NCBI GenBank assembly: GCA_002633315.1
Contig: NWBN01000027.1
Location: 62,001 to 126,000, forward strand
DNA from: Bacteroidales bacterium Phil6
GTDB lineage: Bacteria > Bacteroidota > Bacteroidia > Bacteroidales > F082
Length of the DNA stretch: 64,000 nt
Reading direction: 5' to 3'
Below are positions 36,978-46,827 of this stretch, piece by piece. How positions within the stretch are numbered: position 1 is the stretch's first letter; each line of letters begins with the position of its first letter. The notes beneath the pieces were generated by a model that was given only the letters and a program-made list of their open reading frames with translations, had not been told where the DNA came from and made no database searches. A program made the translations under genes and the position numbers.

Positions 36978-37430
36978 TACAGACTTTTCTATATAACAAA
37001 AATATTATATATTTGATAATCAGATATATATAATTTACAATGTACAGACTTTTTTAAGAAAATCCACATTTTTTGACAAATAAGTATTATATTTTTCTAC
37101 TAATATTTTTAGAATAATTATCACAATACTAAAATAATAATTACAATTTGTAATGTACAGACTTTTTTATATTGCTAAAAATTTATATATTTAATAATCA
37201 AATAAATATAATTTTTTTATGTACAAATTTTTTTTATAATATATATATATATATTTAAAAAATAACAACTGTTAAAATGTATAAAGTTTATACAATATAT
37301 ACAGTGTAATAAATATAGTAACATACAGACTTTTTTATGAGTGATAAATTCTATATTATTGATAATAAGATAAATATAAAATATATATACAGACTTTTTA
37401 TAGTAATATGTCATTTAAAATTGATAATCA
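36978..37430 (+). repeat. AT-rich higher-order repeat array
   Basis: The box TACAGACTTTT starts at 36978, 37043, 37156, 37324 and 37388, with a degenerate copy at 37222. A second box, TTGATAATCA or a one-to-two-base variant, lies 33-35 bases after the boxes at 36978 (37013), 37156 (37191), 37324 (37359) and 37388 (37421). Boxes come in pairs about 65 bases apart, and the pairs recur every 168-178 bases, giving three higher-order units. TTGATAATCA is close to palindromic. No coding potential is seen. Confidence 0.75.
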
Positions 37431-37466
37431 ATTTATGATTTTCTGTCGGATTTCAATAGGATATAT

Positions 37467-37508
37467 TATGTTTTTACACGTAGAGACGCCATAATATGAC
37501 GTCTCTAC
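37467..37508 (+). repeat. Dispersed palindromic repeat, copy A
   Basis: GTAGAGACG (37480-37488) and CGTCTCTAC (37500-37508) form a perfect 9-bp stem with an inner CAT/ATG pairing. Together with the flank TATGTTTTTACAC it gives a 22-bp block (37467-37488) that recurs inverted at 50541-50562. The 29-base hairpin recurs at 61826-61854. Confidence 0.85.
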
Positions 37509-37651
37509 AATAGTTGATAATACAATATTGATGTCTAAAGTAATTATCTTTTATATAAGCTTCTTAGTACGATTTCACCGGACAGCAATGTTTTCATTTT
37601 TCTAACTCAAAAATACAGTTAATATAATCATCTCATAATATAAATTATTTG

Positions 37652-38152
37652 TCAAAAGACTTCAGCAGAACATACCAATACATTAGTCCTATTTATCGTA
37701 AGGGGCTTACATATAAGTTCTACTTTTCCATCATTCTTAATCCGCTCAATATATTCACTATATTTCCCGTCACTATCAATAGGAAATAATACAAATGCAA
37801 TATATTTTTCACAATTACCACCTGCATTTCTTAATTTGTTAATGTCTTCGATAATAGATGAAATATTTTTCGTGATGGGTCTCGTACAAGATTTGCATTG
37901 CTCGGCATTATAATTTGTGTTGGGAGTCTTTAATTCTATTAGATTTCCATTAGCATAAATATCTGCATATCGATTTTTATTGTTTGGATATGGATATTCC
38001 ACCTCCACATCGCAATAAGAATCGAGCAGTCTGCATGCTATCTCAAATTTCAACCATCCTTCAAATTTAGCACGCTGTTTTATTGCAATGAATACAAGCT
38101 TTTCATTTTCTTTCAATATGTCTATTATAATTTCATTTAGTTGTTGTTTCAT
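37652..38152 (-). CDS. Small PD-(D/E)XK-like protein of unknown role
   Basis: A 166-residue protein. The order of conserved features fits a PD-(D/E)XK nuclease-like fold: an early Glu-bearing helix (FEGWLKFEIACRL), a strand pair, Asp64 in RYADIYANG, and Glu73-Leu-Lys75 in LIELKTPN. A following helix and strands (YIAFVLFPID) complete a minimal core. A Cys pair (CKSC, about 86-89) is unexplained. It lies 71 bases downstream of the YgjP-type gene on the same strand, so it is either the tail of the restriction operon or a separate passenger gene. Nuclease activity is inferred from motif order alone. Confidence 0.6.
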   Translation of the reverse strand: MKQQLNEIIIDILKENEKLVFIAIKQRAKFEGWLKFEIACRLLDSYCDVEVEYPYPNNKNRYADIYANGNLIELKTPNTNYNAEQCKSCTRPITKNISSIIEDINKLRNAGGNCEKYIAFVLFPIDSDGKYSEYIERIKNDGKVELICKPLTINRTNVLVCSAEVF

Positions 38153-38223
38153 AATTCTTTTTTATTAGAGTTTAAAGTTAATTGTCTATCTTAAATATTT
38201 ACAGTCTCAACTTTCAAAGCGTT

Positions 38224-38928
38224 TTAAATTATCATCCTTTCCAATTTCATTTTCCATTTCTTCCAATCCGGCATTTCCTGAGACAATAACTCATAAAAGG
38301 CTTTGGTATGGTTACGATGAACAAGATGACAAAGTTCATGCAGGATAACATACTCAATGCAAATACGCGAGGCACCGATTAACTTTGGATTCAACAGAAT
38401 TTGTCCGGAAGCGGTACAGCTTCCCCAACGGGTTTCCATTTCTTTCAGTTTGATGCCGGAGGGTTTGACCTGATGACGGCTGAAACGTGCCACCAAAGGA
38501 CCGGCATATTCATTGAATTTGATTTCAGCACGTTTTCTATACCAGGCTATAAGTAAATGACGTGCATCCTCACGGTGTCTGCACTCTACCTCGAGTATAT
38601 TTCCTTTGTAATGCACCTCGTTGCGTTCGCTGTCAACAATGCGTAGCATATATTGTCGGCCTAAATACAAGTGGGATTCTCCACTAACATATTTTCGTTC
38701 AGGTGTGTGAATGCCGAATGAGGAAAAATATCGTTGCTGTTTGCAAATCCACGGAGCACGACGATGTACGTGTTTTCTGATTTGTTCCAATGGAGTTTCC
38801 ACAGGAGCTTTTATATCCACACTGCCATCAGGATGCACACAGATACCCAAAGTTTTCCTGTCTCTGTATTCTATGGTATATTCAATTACAACAGAACCAT
38901 ATTCGATACTATCTTTTATTTGATCCAT
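38224..38928 (-). CDS. YgjP/SprT-like metallopeptidase (DUF45)
   Basis: Predicted zinc metallopeptidase of 234 residues with the gluzincin motif HELCHLVHRNHTKAFY and the upstream family signatures ETRWGSC and ILLNPKLIGA. Proteins of the YgjP-like family are often encoded beside hsdR in type I restriction loci, where their function is not established. Its start overlaps the end of hsdR by 13 bases, so it belongs to the same transcript. Confidence 0.88.
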   Translation of the reverse strand: MDQIKDSIEYGSVVIEYTIEYRDRKTLGICVHPDGSVDIKAPVETPLEQIRKHVHRRAPWICKQQRYFSSFGIHTPERKYVSGESHLYLGRQYMLRIVDSERNEVHYKGNILEVECRHREDARHLLIAWYRKRAEIKFNEYAGPLVARFSRHQVKPSGIKLKEMETRWGSCTASGQILLNPKLIGASRICIEYVILHELCHLVHRNHTKAFYELLSQEMPDWKKWKMKLERMII

Positions 38929-41900
38929 AACTTTGCCACGTCAACACATCCGTCAATAATCGTATCCATATCATCAAATGAGAAATTAAGTCCATACTTT
39001 TTTTTCACTTCATCTATCAGATAATCTTCCAGTTCTATTTTCATACGGCCGATAATATCCGATTTCTGTTGCCAGTCAACCAATACATTACCGTCAACAA
39101 TTAATGTACGGTTTATGATTCCATCAAAAGTCATAGCAGTTTCTAATGCCAACTTTTTCGAATCAACCTGTGTATCATCAAATATACGCTGATATGTTTC
39201 CAAAGCCAAACCATAATAAGCCTTTGCCGTATTGTTTTGCTGTAATACTCCCGGCAATTCATTATCAGTATGAGTCAATATGTCATCCTTGTATTTCAAT
39301 ACTCGTTTCAAATATTCCGATTCATCGATTCTACCCTGTTCATAAGCGGCAATAGTTTCTTTCAGCAATTGGGAGAATTTTTTATAAAATACCGGGTCTG
39401 TATCCATATTCTCAGTAATGAACTTACTGGTACGGGAGGCGATTGTATCAGCTTTAGCCGCTGTCCCCACAATTTTTTTCACCTCCTGTTCAAAGGCTTC
39501 CGTATCAAAGATGTTTACCAACTCTGTAATTGGCTTTACTGCTCCACTCTCCACATGACGGTTAATCAGTTTCTGTATCTGACTTTCATATTGCCTGTAA
39601 TCTATAGTATCCGAATAACGCAACTGAACTGCCGATCTCAGCTTAACGAACATATTCAAGTCATCCTTATAACGCTTGATTTCATCTTCCCGGGTTTGTG
39701 CATGGAAATTACGCGTAGAAAGGGCTATCTTCAAGCAAGATGCATAATCTGTCAGCCTCTCATAAAATTCATGTCGTCTGTTTTCATCCCGCAACGACCG
39801 TGCGTATGCCTCCAAATCCCTTTTGTTCGGGATGGATTTGAACAAATCCCATAAGTCGGAATACTTCTGTGGCAGTTTTGCTATTTCCGTATCTACGGAT
39901 TCCAAAGTCTCACGGAAAGCCTCCTGTTCCTCTTCATCATAATTGGAATAAAGTTCCAAGGCATCGTCAAGTTCTTTCAACACCCCATAATAGTCTATGA
40001 TATAACCGAATTTTTTGTCTGCAAAATCACAGACACGGTTTACACGCGCCACAGCCTGCAACAGAGTATGCCCGTTCAATTTGCGGTCCAGATACATAAC
40101 CACAACCTTCTGCTCATCAAATCCGGTCAACAGTTTGTCCACCACTATCATTATTTCCGGCTGTTCCTGATTTTTGAAGCGAGAAATCAGATTTTTCTGA
40201 TATTTTTTAGGCGACCCATGTTCATCCATCATTTTTTTCCAATATACCTTTACTTCTTCTGAAGTCTCGCCGTATGACGATTCTTCACCTTCGCGCATAT
40301 CTGGAGCTGTAATGAGCACTTCAGAAGATACCATACCGATTTCGTCCAAATATTTCTTATACAACACTGCAATAGACTTGCGTGGAGTGACCAGCATAGC
40401 CTTGAACCGGGTTCCCTGCCAATTTTCGCGGAAATGCTCGGAGATATTCCAGGCTATGGAATATACCCGTTGCTCTGTCTGATTCACAAAATCAGTACGC
40501 GAATACTTTCGTTTCAAGTCCGCCGTTTGATATTCATTCAGTCCTTCGCAAACTTTGGTGAAGAAATTGTCTATGGGGCCCTCGTTTACATGCTGAGGCA
40601 CAATGCGTCCTTCATAAAGCAAGGGAATCACAGCCTTATCATCCACAGCCTGCCGCACAGTATATACCGGACGGATGATACCGCCAAACGTATTGGCAGT
40701 ATTCTTTTCTTTTTTCATCAAAGGCGTACCGGTAAAAGCTATCTTGCAGGCATTGGGCAACACTTTGTCCATTTTGATTGCCATTTCCTTGTATTGACTG
40801 CGGTGTGCCTCATCAATCAGTATAAAGATATTCGGGTCAGTAAGCGGTTGCTTCATTTGTTTGACCGCCGTTTCAAACTTGTTGATGACGGTTGTGATAA
40901 TGGCATCCGTCTTGCTTTCCAGCAATTTCATCAGATTGTGGCCGGTAGTGGCATTCATCACTTCCCGTCCGCATTTCTTGAATGTAGTGGTAATCTGGTC
41001 GTCCAGGTCTGTACGATCTGTTACCATCACTATTCTCGAATTCTTTATTTCTTTTTTGGCTTGGGCGATAGACTGTGCCAGCAGAACCATCGTAAGCGAC
41101 TTGCCGCTTCCCTGTGTATGCCATACCACACCTCCACGACGTTTGCCATTTTCTAAGGCTTTCACTCTTTCCGTTATCTCCTTTACCGTAAAATATTGCT
41201 GGTAGCGGGCTAATTTCTTGATACCACCGTCATAGATGGTAAAATTATGAATCAAGTCGAGCAATCGCTCCGGACGACACAAGCCAAACAGATACCGATC
41301 CTGTTCTGTGGGCAGCATCTTTTCCTGTTCCATAGCATCGAAATACGTCCGTACATAGCGGAAACGGTCACCAAACAGATGAGCTTTCTGTTTATCATCT
41401 AATGGAGTGTTGACAAGACTGTCCAACTGCTGTGCATAATCTTCCTCTTCTTGTTCAGTAAGGAACAACTCCTTCCACTTGCTCCAGAATTTGACAGGTG
41501 TTCCTGTGGTTGCATACGACCCGAAACTGTTTCCTATACTGAGCAGCAGGGCGCTGTACAGATAGAGGGTGCGTATGCCGTCATCTTTCTGGTTGCGCAA
41601 ATGTTGGGAAATTGCCTGGTCGAGCGCGCCTTTGATATCCGGACGCTTGCACTCTATCACCACTAACGGAATGCCATTGACAAACAGCACGATATCCGGA
41701 CGATAGATTTCAGCCAAACCTGTGCGGGTTACCGCAAATTCTTCCGTTACATGAAACACATTGCGTTCAGGCTGCTCCCAGTCGATAAAACGCATGGTAT
41801 AACTCTTTTTGTCGCCGTCGATGCTCTGCTCAAAAGCCTTACCAAGTGTCAGCATGTTGTAAACAGTTTCATTGCCGCTTATGTAGCCGCCTTCCATAGG

Positions 41901-42161
41901 GATATTGCGCATGGCGAGCACGCCGTTTTCAATGTTCTGCTCTGAAAACAGCTCTTCCTTGTTGCTGTTCACCCTAATGGAGTTGATGCGCCTCAACTGA
42001 TTGCGCAACACATCTTCCAGCAGGACATTCGACGTCTTGCCGCCACGCATCGCCAACGCCTCGTCGGGTGTCAGATACGTATAGCCCAACTTCTGCAACA
42101 TCTGCAAAGCGGGTATCTGACTGATATGATCTTCTTTAAATGATATTCCTTGCATAAACAC
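38916..42161 (-). CDS. hsdR: Type I restriction endonuclease subunit R
   Basis: Motor and nuclease subunit of a type I restriction-modification complex, 1081 residues. The N-terminal PD-(D/E)XK nuclease core is intact (PD at 155-156, Glu170 and Lys172 in VIECKRPD). The superfamily 2 translocase has Walker A TQGSGKS (349-355), DEAH (450-453), FTGTPL and the later RecA2 motifs. A C-terminal helical region for binding the methylase core follows. Its start lies one base after the stop of the KAP-type NTPase gene, and its end overlaps the metallopeptidase gene. No truncation is visible. G+C content looks higher than in the neighbouring KAP gene. Confidence 0.96.
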   Translation of the reverse strand: MFMQGISFKEDHISQIPALQMLQKLGYTYLTPDEALAMRGGKTSNVLLEDVLRNQLRRINSIRVNSNKEELFSEQNIENGVLAMRNIPMEGGYISGNETVYNMLTLGKAFEQSIDGDKKSYTMRFIDWEQPERNVFHVTEEFAVTRTGLAEIYRPDIVLFVNGIPLVVIECKRPDIKGALDQAISQHLRNQKDDGIRTLYLYSALLLSIGNSFGSYATTGTPVKFWSKWKELFLTEQEEEDYAQQLDSLVNTPLDDKQKAHLFGDRFRYVRTYFDAMEQEKMLPTEQDRYLFGLCRPERLLDLIHNFTIYDGGIKKLARYQQYFTVKEITERVKALENGKRRGGVVWHTQGSGKSLTMVLLAQSIAQAKKEIKNSRIVMVTDRTDLDDQITTTFKKCGREVMNATTGHNLMKLLESKTDAIITTVINKFETAVKQMKQPLTDPNIFILIDEAHRSQYKEMAIKMDKVLPNACKIAFTGTPLMKKEKNTANTFGGIIRPVYTVRQAVDDKAVIPLLYEGRIVPQHVNEGPIDNFFTKVCEGLNEYQTADLKRKYSRTDFVNQTEQRVYSIAWNISEHFRENWQGTRFKAMLVTPRKSIAVLYKKYLDEIGMVSSEVLITAPDMREGEESSYGETSEEVKVYWKKMMDEHGSPKKYQKNLISRFKNQEQPEIMIVVDKLLTGFDEQKVVVMYLDRKLNGHTLLQAVARVNRVCDFADKKFGYIIDYYGVLKELDDALELYSNYDEEEQEAFRETLESVDTEIAKLPQKYSDLWDLFKSIPNKRDLEAYARSLRDENRRHEFYERLTDYASCLKIALSTRNFHAQTREDEIKRYKDDLNMFVKLRSAVQLRYSDTIDYRQYESQIQKLINRHVESGAVKPITELVNIFDTEAFEQEVKKIVGTAAKADTIASRTSKFITENMDTDPVFYKKFSQLLKETIAAYEQGRIDESEYLKRVLKYKDDILTHTDNELPGVLQQNNTAKAYYGLALETYQRIFDDTQVDSKKLALETAMTFDGIINRTLIVDGNVLVDWQQKSDIIGRMKIELEDYLIDEVKKKYGLNFSFDDMDTIIDGCVDVAKLWIK

Positions 42162-44792
42162 CTATTTTTCGACATTCAAATACTCAAATTCAAACTCAAC
42201 ACCTGTTTCCCAACCTCTATTTTTACATTCATCCATAAAACGGATAAACTCGTCCAATTCTTTCGAATCTATATTATGATTCACTTGATTTTTCTTGATT
42301 CTATTGACAAAATCTTCAAAATTTTTCCATGAATCCCAAATAGTAATTACACGTTGATTAATTCCATAACGTTTAGTCCCAAAAACATTCAATGGTATAA
42401 TCATGCTCGTTACCATAGGTATAATATGCTGTTCAGAAAAACTTTTATAAATATTTTTCGCTCCATCTATATATCTTCTTTCTTCTTTTAAAAGGCCATT
42501 TTTACACGCCGTTCTCACTATAATCCTCATTAATTCCATGTAATTATCAACAACCATAAATGAAGTATCTTTGAGGCTGGCAATTTTATTAAACATATTC
42601 AATCTTATTTCTCTTGTTTCTTCTTGAGTAAATAATTCAAGGGGCCACTGCACCTCTCTTTCCTGATACATCAGAAACTCACATACGAACCTTGACGGAC
42701 CATTTTCATAAAGTACACTCTGCAAAAACGTTTTATAAGTATCCTGTCCGTTCTTAAAACAAGAAGGAGGATTCAATATCTTTCTAAAATCATTTATTCC
42801 AAAAATATTTTTCGTAGAGTTCGTTCCTACATATAAAATAGTACGCACCCACTTCATATATGTATCTTTATCTTTTGGTTGAAATTTTTTCAATTGGCTT
42901 TGCAATGAAAAAGATTTTGTTGATAGCGCTGATTTTACCCTTCTTTTAATTTCCTCAAATGGCAAACCCCACAAATTATCAAATTCATCCGCAGAATAGT
43001 CTTCTTCCAAAAGCATATCATAAAAGTATCTTTCATAAGCATCTTCAGAATTTATACCTCTCAAATCCATAAAACTATCAGAAAATAATTTATCAAATAT
43101 AGACAATATCTTCTCTTTCTGTACCTCTGAATATACATGTCCAAAATATTTATCCCATTCTTCTCTAATATCAATCATATATCTATTCAAAAAGCTATTT
43201 AATCCAGTTGGATCGTTTTGTTTATTCTCCCTTTTATACAAAACCAAACTACCATATATTCCTTTTTTAAACAAGCGAGACCGATACTTGCCCAATAAAT
43301 CAAATGCCTCTTTATACTTGACTTTTAACAAAGTTATGTTCATTAAATCTTTCAGGACAATCTCTCCTGCCAAATGAAGATAAGAAGAATGTAATGCATT
43401 GGCAAAACGCTTCACATCACGTAAATTTCTCAATTCATCTATTACAAAATCTCTTGAATCTGACGAGTCATAGACGGTGACTTTCAAATCTTCTACATCA
43501 TTTTCATTTACCATAAACTTACTGCATGATTCAAACAAAACATCTTGCAACACCTTCTTCTCAAATTGAGGTATTGCATATTCTATCTGAAAAATCTTTG
43601 CCAAATAATCAGTGGGCATAGCGGTATTATTATGTTCTGCAATTGTCTTAGCAACATATTCTTTGTCATAAGCAGCAATAAAATATAGATTTGGGAAACT
43701 CGCTCCATTCCTCATCAACTGCAACACTTCCATTATTTCTTCACCTGTCAAACGATCCAAATCATCCACTACAATTACTATCGGCTTTGGTATGCTTTTT
43801 AATGTCTTTTCCAAAGTCTCCTTAGCCGTTTCCAGACTATCCTCCCGATAAAACAAAGCATAAACTGATGAAAGTAATTGCAACATAGTCGAATCAGTCT
43901 TTCCCAATAAAGATGCGTATGCTTTTATTTGATGATTTAATGAACGGTTATAACAACTCAACTTCTTGCTTAGCTCCGCAAAAAAGGCTTGAGTCAAATT
44001 ACTCCCTTTACCATATACCCAAGGAGAATAATCCATAACAATAGCCCTATCTCCTAAATGATATTTTATCAGATTGACAAACGATGTTTTGCCATATCCC
44101 CAAGGAGCAACAATACCAATGGCAAACGACCTTTCTGACAATTTTGTTCGCAATAGCTTATTTGCAATGCTTTCTGCAAATGGACTACGTTTTAAAATGT
44201 CTTCTTGGGGATCTTCATGTATGGGTTCATCCAAAACAAAGCCCTCACCTTGATTCGCCTTTTCGTTGCGAATAGAGGATATTTTTGTTATCACCCACAC
44301 GGCAAGCCTAGTAAAGTAAAGCAATACGGCATATAGAGCAACAATATCAGCAAAGGCAATATTGTCTATAACATAAGTAAACGTGAATGCATCACTATAA
44401 AATCTATAATATGCCCATATAAGCACCAACAAAAGAGCAATATATAAATGGGAAGGTGAAATCTGTTCCTTATTCCATAAAGCATAGCAAGTGCGGACAA
44501 TTATATATATTACACCAACCACAAAGAGGATACGCGTAAAAAATGTAACCTCAAAAGAAGAAAGAAATGGAAGGACCAAATAATCCGTCAACAGCTTTTC
44601 AAAAAACGATTGAAAGCAGAAATAAACGATAAATAGCAATGTCCAAAACAAATTTTTATGCATTGCTAAAGTCCATAGGTTTATGGCCTTTTCACAGAAC
44701 CATACTTTTACTGCGTTCCATAGTTGTATGGTCTTTTCTTTGAGCCACGCTATTAGATTTCGTTTTCCAGTATTTTCTTCCTGTTCTTCCAT
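42162..44792 (-). CDS. Membrane-anchored KAP-family P-loop NTPase
   Basis: A STAND-related NTPase of 876 residues. Four hydrophobic segments near the N-terminus (about 48-62, 85-103, 116-130, 147-165) precede the NTPase domain. This has Walker A APWGYGKT (229-236), Walker B IVIVVDDLDRL ending at about 348, and the sensor-like segment NLYFIAAYDKEYV. The long helical C-terminus is of unknown function. KAP NTPases are membrane-associated and recur in phage-defence contexts. Here the gene is inserted between hsdS/DUF2971 and hsdR: four bases after the DUF2971 stop and directly abutting hsdR. It is strongly AT-rich compared with hsdR and hsdM (14 G/C in the 60 bases 43141-43200). Confidence 0.85.
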   Translation of the reverse strand: MEEQEENTGKRNLIAWLKEKTIQLWNAVKVWFCEKAINLWTLAMHKNLFWTLLFIVYFCFQSFFEKLLTDYLVLPFLSSFEVTFFTRILFVVGVIYIIVRTCYALWNKEQISPSHLYIALLLVLIWAYYRFYSDAFTFTYVIDNIAFADIVALYAVLLYFTRLAVWVITKISSIRNEKANQGEGFVLDEPIHEDPQEDILKRSPFAESIANKLLRTKLSERSFAIGIVAPWGYGKTSFVNLIKYHLGDRAIVMDYSPWVYGKGSNLTQAFFAELSKKLSCYNRSLNHQIKAYASLLGKTDSTMLQLLSSVYALFYREDSLETAKETLEKTLKSIPKPIVIVVDDLDRLTGEEIMEVLQLMRNGASFPNLYFIAAYDKEYVAKTIAEHNNTAMPTDYLAKIFQIEYAIPQFEKKVLQDVLFESCSKFMVNENDVEDLKVTVYDSSDSRDFVIDELRNLRDVKRFANALHSSYLHLAGEIVLKDLMNITLLKVKYKEAFDLLGKYRSRLFKKGIYGSLVLYKRENKQNDPTGLNSFLNRYMIDIREEWDKYFGHVYSEVQKEKILSIFDKLFSDSFMDLRGINSEDAYERYFYDMLLEEDYSADEFDNLWGLPFEEIKRRVKSALSTKSFSLQSQLKKFQPKDKDTYMKWVRTILYVGTNSTKNIFGINDFRKILNPPSCFKNGQDTYKTFLQSVLYENGPSRFVCEFLMYQEREVQWPLELFTQEETREIRLNMFNKIASLKDTSFMVVDNYMELMRIIVRTACKNGLLKEERRYIDGAKNIYKSFSEQHIIPMVTSMIIPLNVFGTKRYGINQRVITIWDSWKNFEDFVNRIKKNQVNHNIDSKELDEFIRFMDECKNRGWETGVEFEFEYLNVEK

Positions 44793-44796
44793 AGTA

Positions 44797-45648
44797 TTAT
44801 TCCCTGTAAGGTACTTTCGATTGTTTTATTTCTACATTATTAAATCCCATGTGGTCTAGATAAACTCTTAACGACTGTGTCGCCCTATCCATATCATTGG
44901 TAGGACCAATCCAAATCTCTTTTAAAGCCGACTTTGGAAAATATTGTTCAATATAAGGAATTATCAAATTATTTTTAATTCTATATTTTGCAGTCCCTGT
45001 AGATAGAATCACAGAGCGCACTTCATGTTCATAAATGTAAGATGGATCTTTGCTAATAAAACAGAAAATCACATAGAGAGCAAATGTACTAACAATATCT
45101 GATAAAAACTTAACAGCGAGTTTATTATCTTCATTCAACTGATTATCAGTATTGCTTACAGATAGATTGTCAAATAAGACCTTTGAAACCTCAGATTTTA
45201 AATGAGTTTTGTTGGGTTCTGTTGCATAAATACATTTATATAAAATAGGAGTTGTTTTTTCTATAATACTTTTTTCTAATCCCAATGCTATACCATTTCC
45301 ATTTTTGCCATACATAGCCCACATCGGAAGAGAATCTAATGCAGTAGAAAAAGAAGTAATATATAAATTATTTTTTAATTGATTATATGGCACAATCTGT
45401 TGTTCTAATATTTCCGTAGATATATCAAATATTTCATTTGCAAATTGAATACCCGTATTTAATTCTTCTGGATCATTCATATATTGACAGTTACTTGCCC
45501 ATAAGCAAATTTCCTTATTTTTTTCAGGTTGTTTTACTATGATTCCGCCAAAAAATGCTTCTATACTCGTGTAATGATATAATATATGAGCATCTGAAAC
45601 ACAATCCACTATTTTATGAAATGAGGATTCAGAAAAATCTATTTCCAT
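44797..45648 (-). CDS. DUF2971-family protein
   Basis: A 283-residue soluble protein of the DUF2971 family. Marker segments are LYHYTSIEAFFGGI near the N-terminus, LWASNCQYMNDPEELNTG, and PMWAMYGKNGNGIALGL. The molecular function of the family is not established. Members are found in mobile and defence-rich loci, and some authors suspect an effector or toxin role. The start overlaps the end of hsdS by 20 bases and the stop lies four bases before the KAP NTPase start, so it is translated as part of this operon. AT-rich like its KAP neighbour. Confidence 0.8.
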   Translation of the reverse strand: MEIDFSESSFHKIVDCVSDAHILYHYTSIEAFFGGIIVKQPEKNKEICLWASNCQYMNDPEELNTGIQFANEIFDISTEILEQQIVPYNQLKNNLYITSFSTALDSLPMWAMYGKNGNGIALGLEKSIIEKTTPILYKCIYATEPNKTHLKSEVSKVLFDNLSVSNTDNQLNEDNKLAVKFLSDIVSTFALYVIFCFISKDPSYIYEHEVRSVILSTGTAKYRIKNNLIIPYIEQYFPKSALKEIWIGPTNDMDRATQSLRVYLDHMGFNNVEIKQSKVPYRE

Positions 45649-46822
45649 ATTTTACTCTTCTTTTCCCTGTTAATAACACTTGCATCAAACCTTTCTTTTG
45701 TTCCTTCATGGCAGCCAACTTGTCTTGCGCCAAACGGATTTCTTCATCACATGATAAAAGGATATTGGCAATTGCGGTCTGTTCTTCGATAGAAGGCAAT
45801 GAGATTGTTAGATACTGAAATTTAGATATCCAATGTCTTTCATGTCCCCCAATCGTATATTTGAAACACTGTAATGCACAATAAATAAAATATAAATTAT
45901 TTTGGCCTTTTGCTCTTAATAATTTTGTTGCTGAGGATTTTATTTTGAATTCAAAATTTATGTATCGTGAATCCGTGGTAAAATCATCGAATAAAATTAC
46001 AGGAATGTTTTTACATATTCCATTTTCTTCATCTGTATATCCGAGGATAAATGTTTTACCTGCCGTCAAAACAGGAATTTTATGATTATTCTTATAATTA
46101 ACGTCTTGTACCAAATACGGTGTTGGTTGTTCGTATGATAGAATTTCTCCAAGTTCAATTTCTTCCCATTTTTTGCAGAACCCCGGCAAACGTTTCTTTC
46201 CCGTGAGCAGTTGCTGCATCAAGCCTTTTTTTCGCAATTCCAATTTCTGAATCAGTTGGGTTTGTTTTTCTATGGCTTTATCCCATGTACTCAAAATTTC
46301 TGCTATTTTCTCTTGCTCGGGAAGAGGAGGAAGAGGAATTTTATATGAACTTATAGAATCAGCAGGAACTCTTTTTTGACCAGCACTTCCTGTCATTTGT
46401 GATTCAAGACGTTTTCTGAAAGGATAACTTATCGTATGATAATAAATAAATCGATTGCATTGTTGACATCTTATCACATGAAACTCTGTACTTCCAAAGC
46501 CATACTCTTCTGTTATATTATTTAATAACGCTCCTTTTCCATTTTCAAAACAAGGAGTAATCTTAGCTACAATTATATCATTCCTTTTAAAAGGAGTAAA
46601 TCCAGATTTGATAGAATCTGTGGAAACAATATTTTCATTCATAACTCGGCCTTGTTCAGAAATATCTGACATAGCCAAAAATGTTACAAACTTGGAAGTA
46701 ATCTCTCCTTTACTTGGATTTATTTCCGAAAGTTCCCCCAGCCTTTTTACCTCCCATTCTTGAGGAATAATACCCAATGGTGAATCCTTATATCCTACCG
46801 GTATGTTTTTTATTGTCATCAC
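45629..46822 (-). CDS. hsdS: Type I restriction enzyme specificity subunit
   Basis: DNA-recognition subunit with two target-recognition domains, 397 residues. TRD1 runs from EVKRLGELSEINPSKG to about residue 165 and is followed by the conserved spacer helix (PPLPEQEKIAEILSTWDKAIE to LTGKKRLPGF). TRD2 follows, with the second conserved region (SIEEQTAIANILLSCDEEI to LTGKRR). The internal repeat is typical of a bipartite recognition sequence. The target sequence cannot be predicted. AT-rich compared with hsdM, as is common for exchangeable specificity genes. Confidence 0.93.
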   Translation of the reverse strand: MMTIKNIPVGYKDSPLGIIPQEWEVKRLGELSEINPSKGEITSKFVTFLAMSDISEQGRVMNENIVSTDSIKSGFTPFKRNDIIVAKITPCFENGKGALLNNITEEYGFGSTEFHVIRCQQCNRFIYYHTISYPFRKRLESQMTGSAGQKRVPADSISSYKIPLPPLPEQEKIAEILSTWDKAIEKQTQLIQKLELRKKGLMQQLLTGKKRLPGFCKKWEEIELGEILSYEQPTPYLVQDVNYKNNHKIPVLTAGKTFILGYTDEENGICKNIPVILFDDFTTDSRYINFEFKIKSSATKLLRAKGQNNLYFIYCALQCFKYTIGGHERHWISKFQYLTISLPSIEEQTAIANILLSCDEEIRLAQDKLAAMKEQKKGLMQVLLTGKRRVKYGNRFF

Positions 46823-46827
46823 GCCAC

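Larger units (their letters stand above)
36585..37651. other. Gene-poor AT-rich region at the edge of the defence island
   Basis: No reading frame here looks real. The half near the lipoprotein gene is ordinary AT-rich DNA. The rest holds a structured repeat array (36978-37430) and a palindromic dispersed repeat (37467-37508). Confidence 0.7.

Noticed and set aside
36978..37430. Possible CRISPR array or chromosomal origin
   Set aside because: Repeats are short, spaced at two alternating distances and AT-rich; there are no uniform spacers, no cas genes, and no DnaA-box cluster or dnaA/dnaN nearby.
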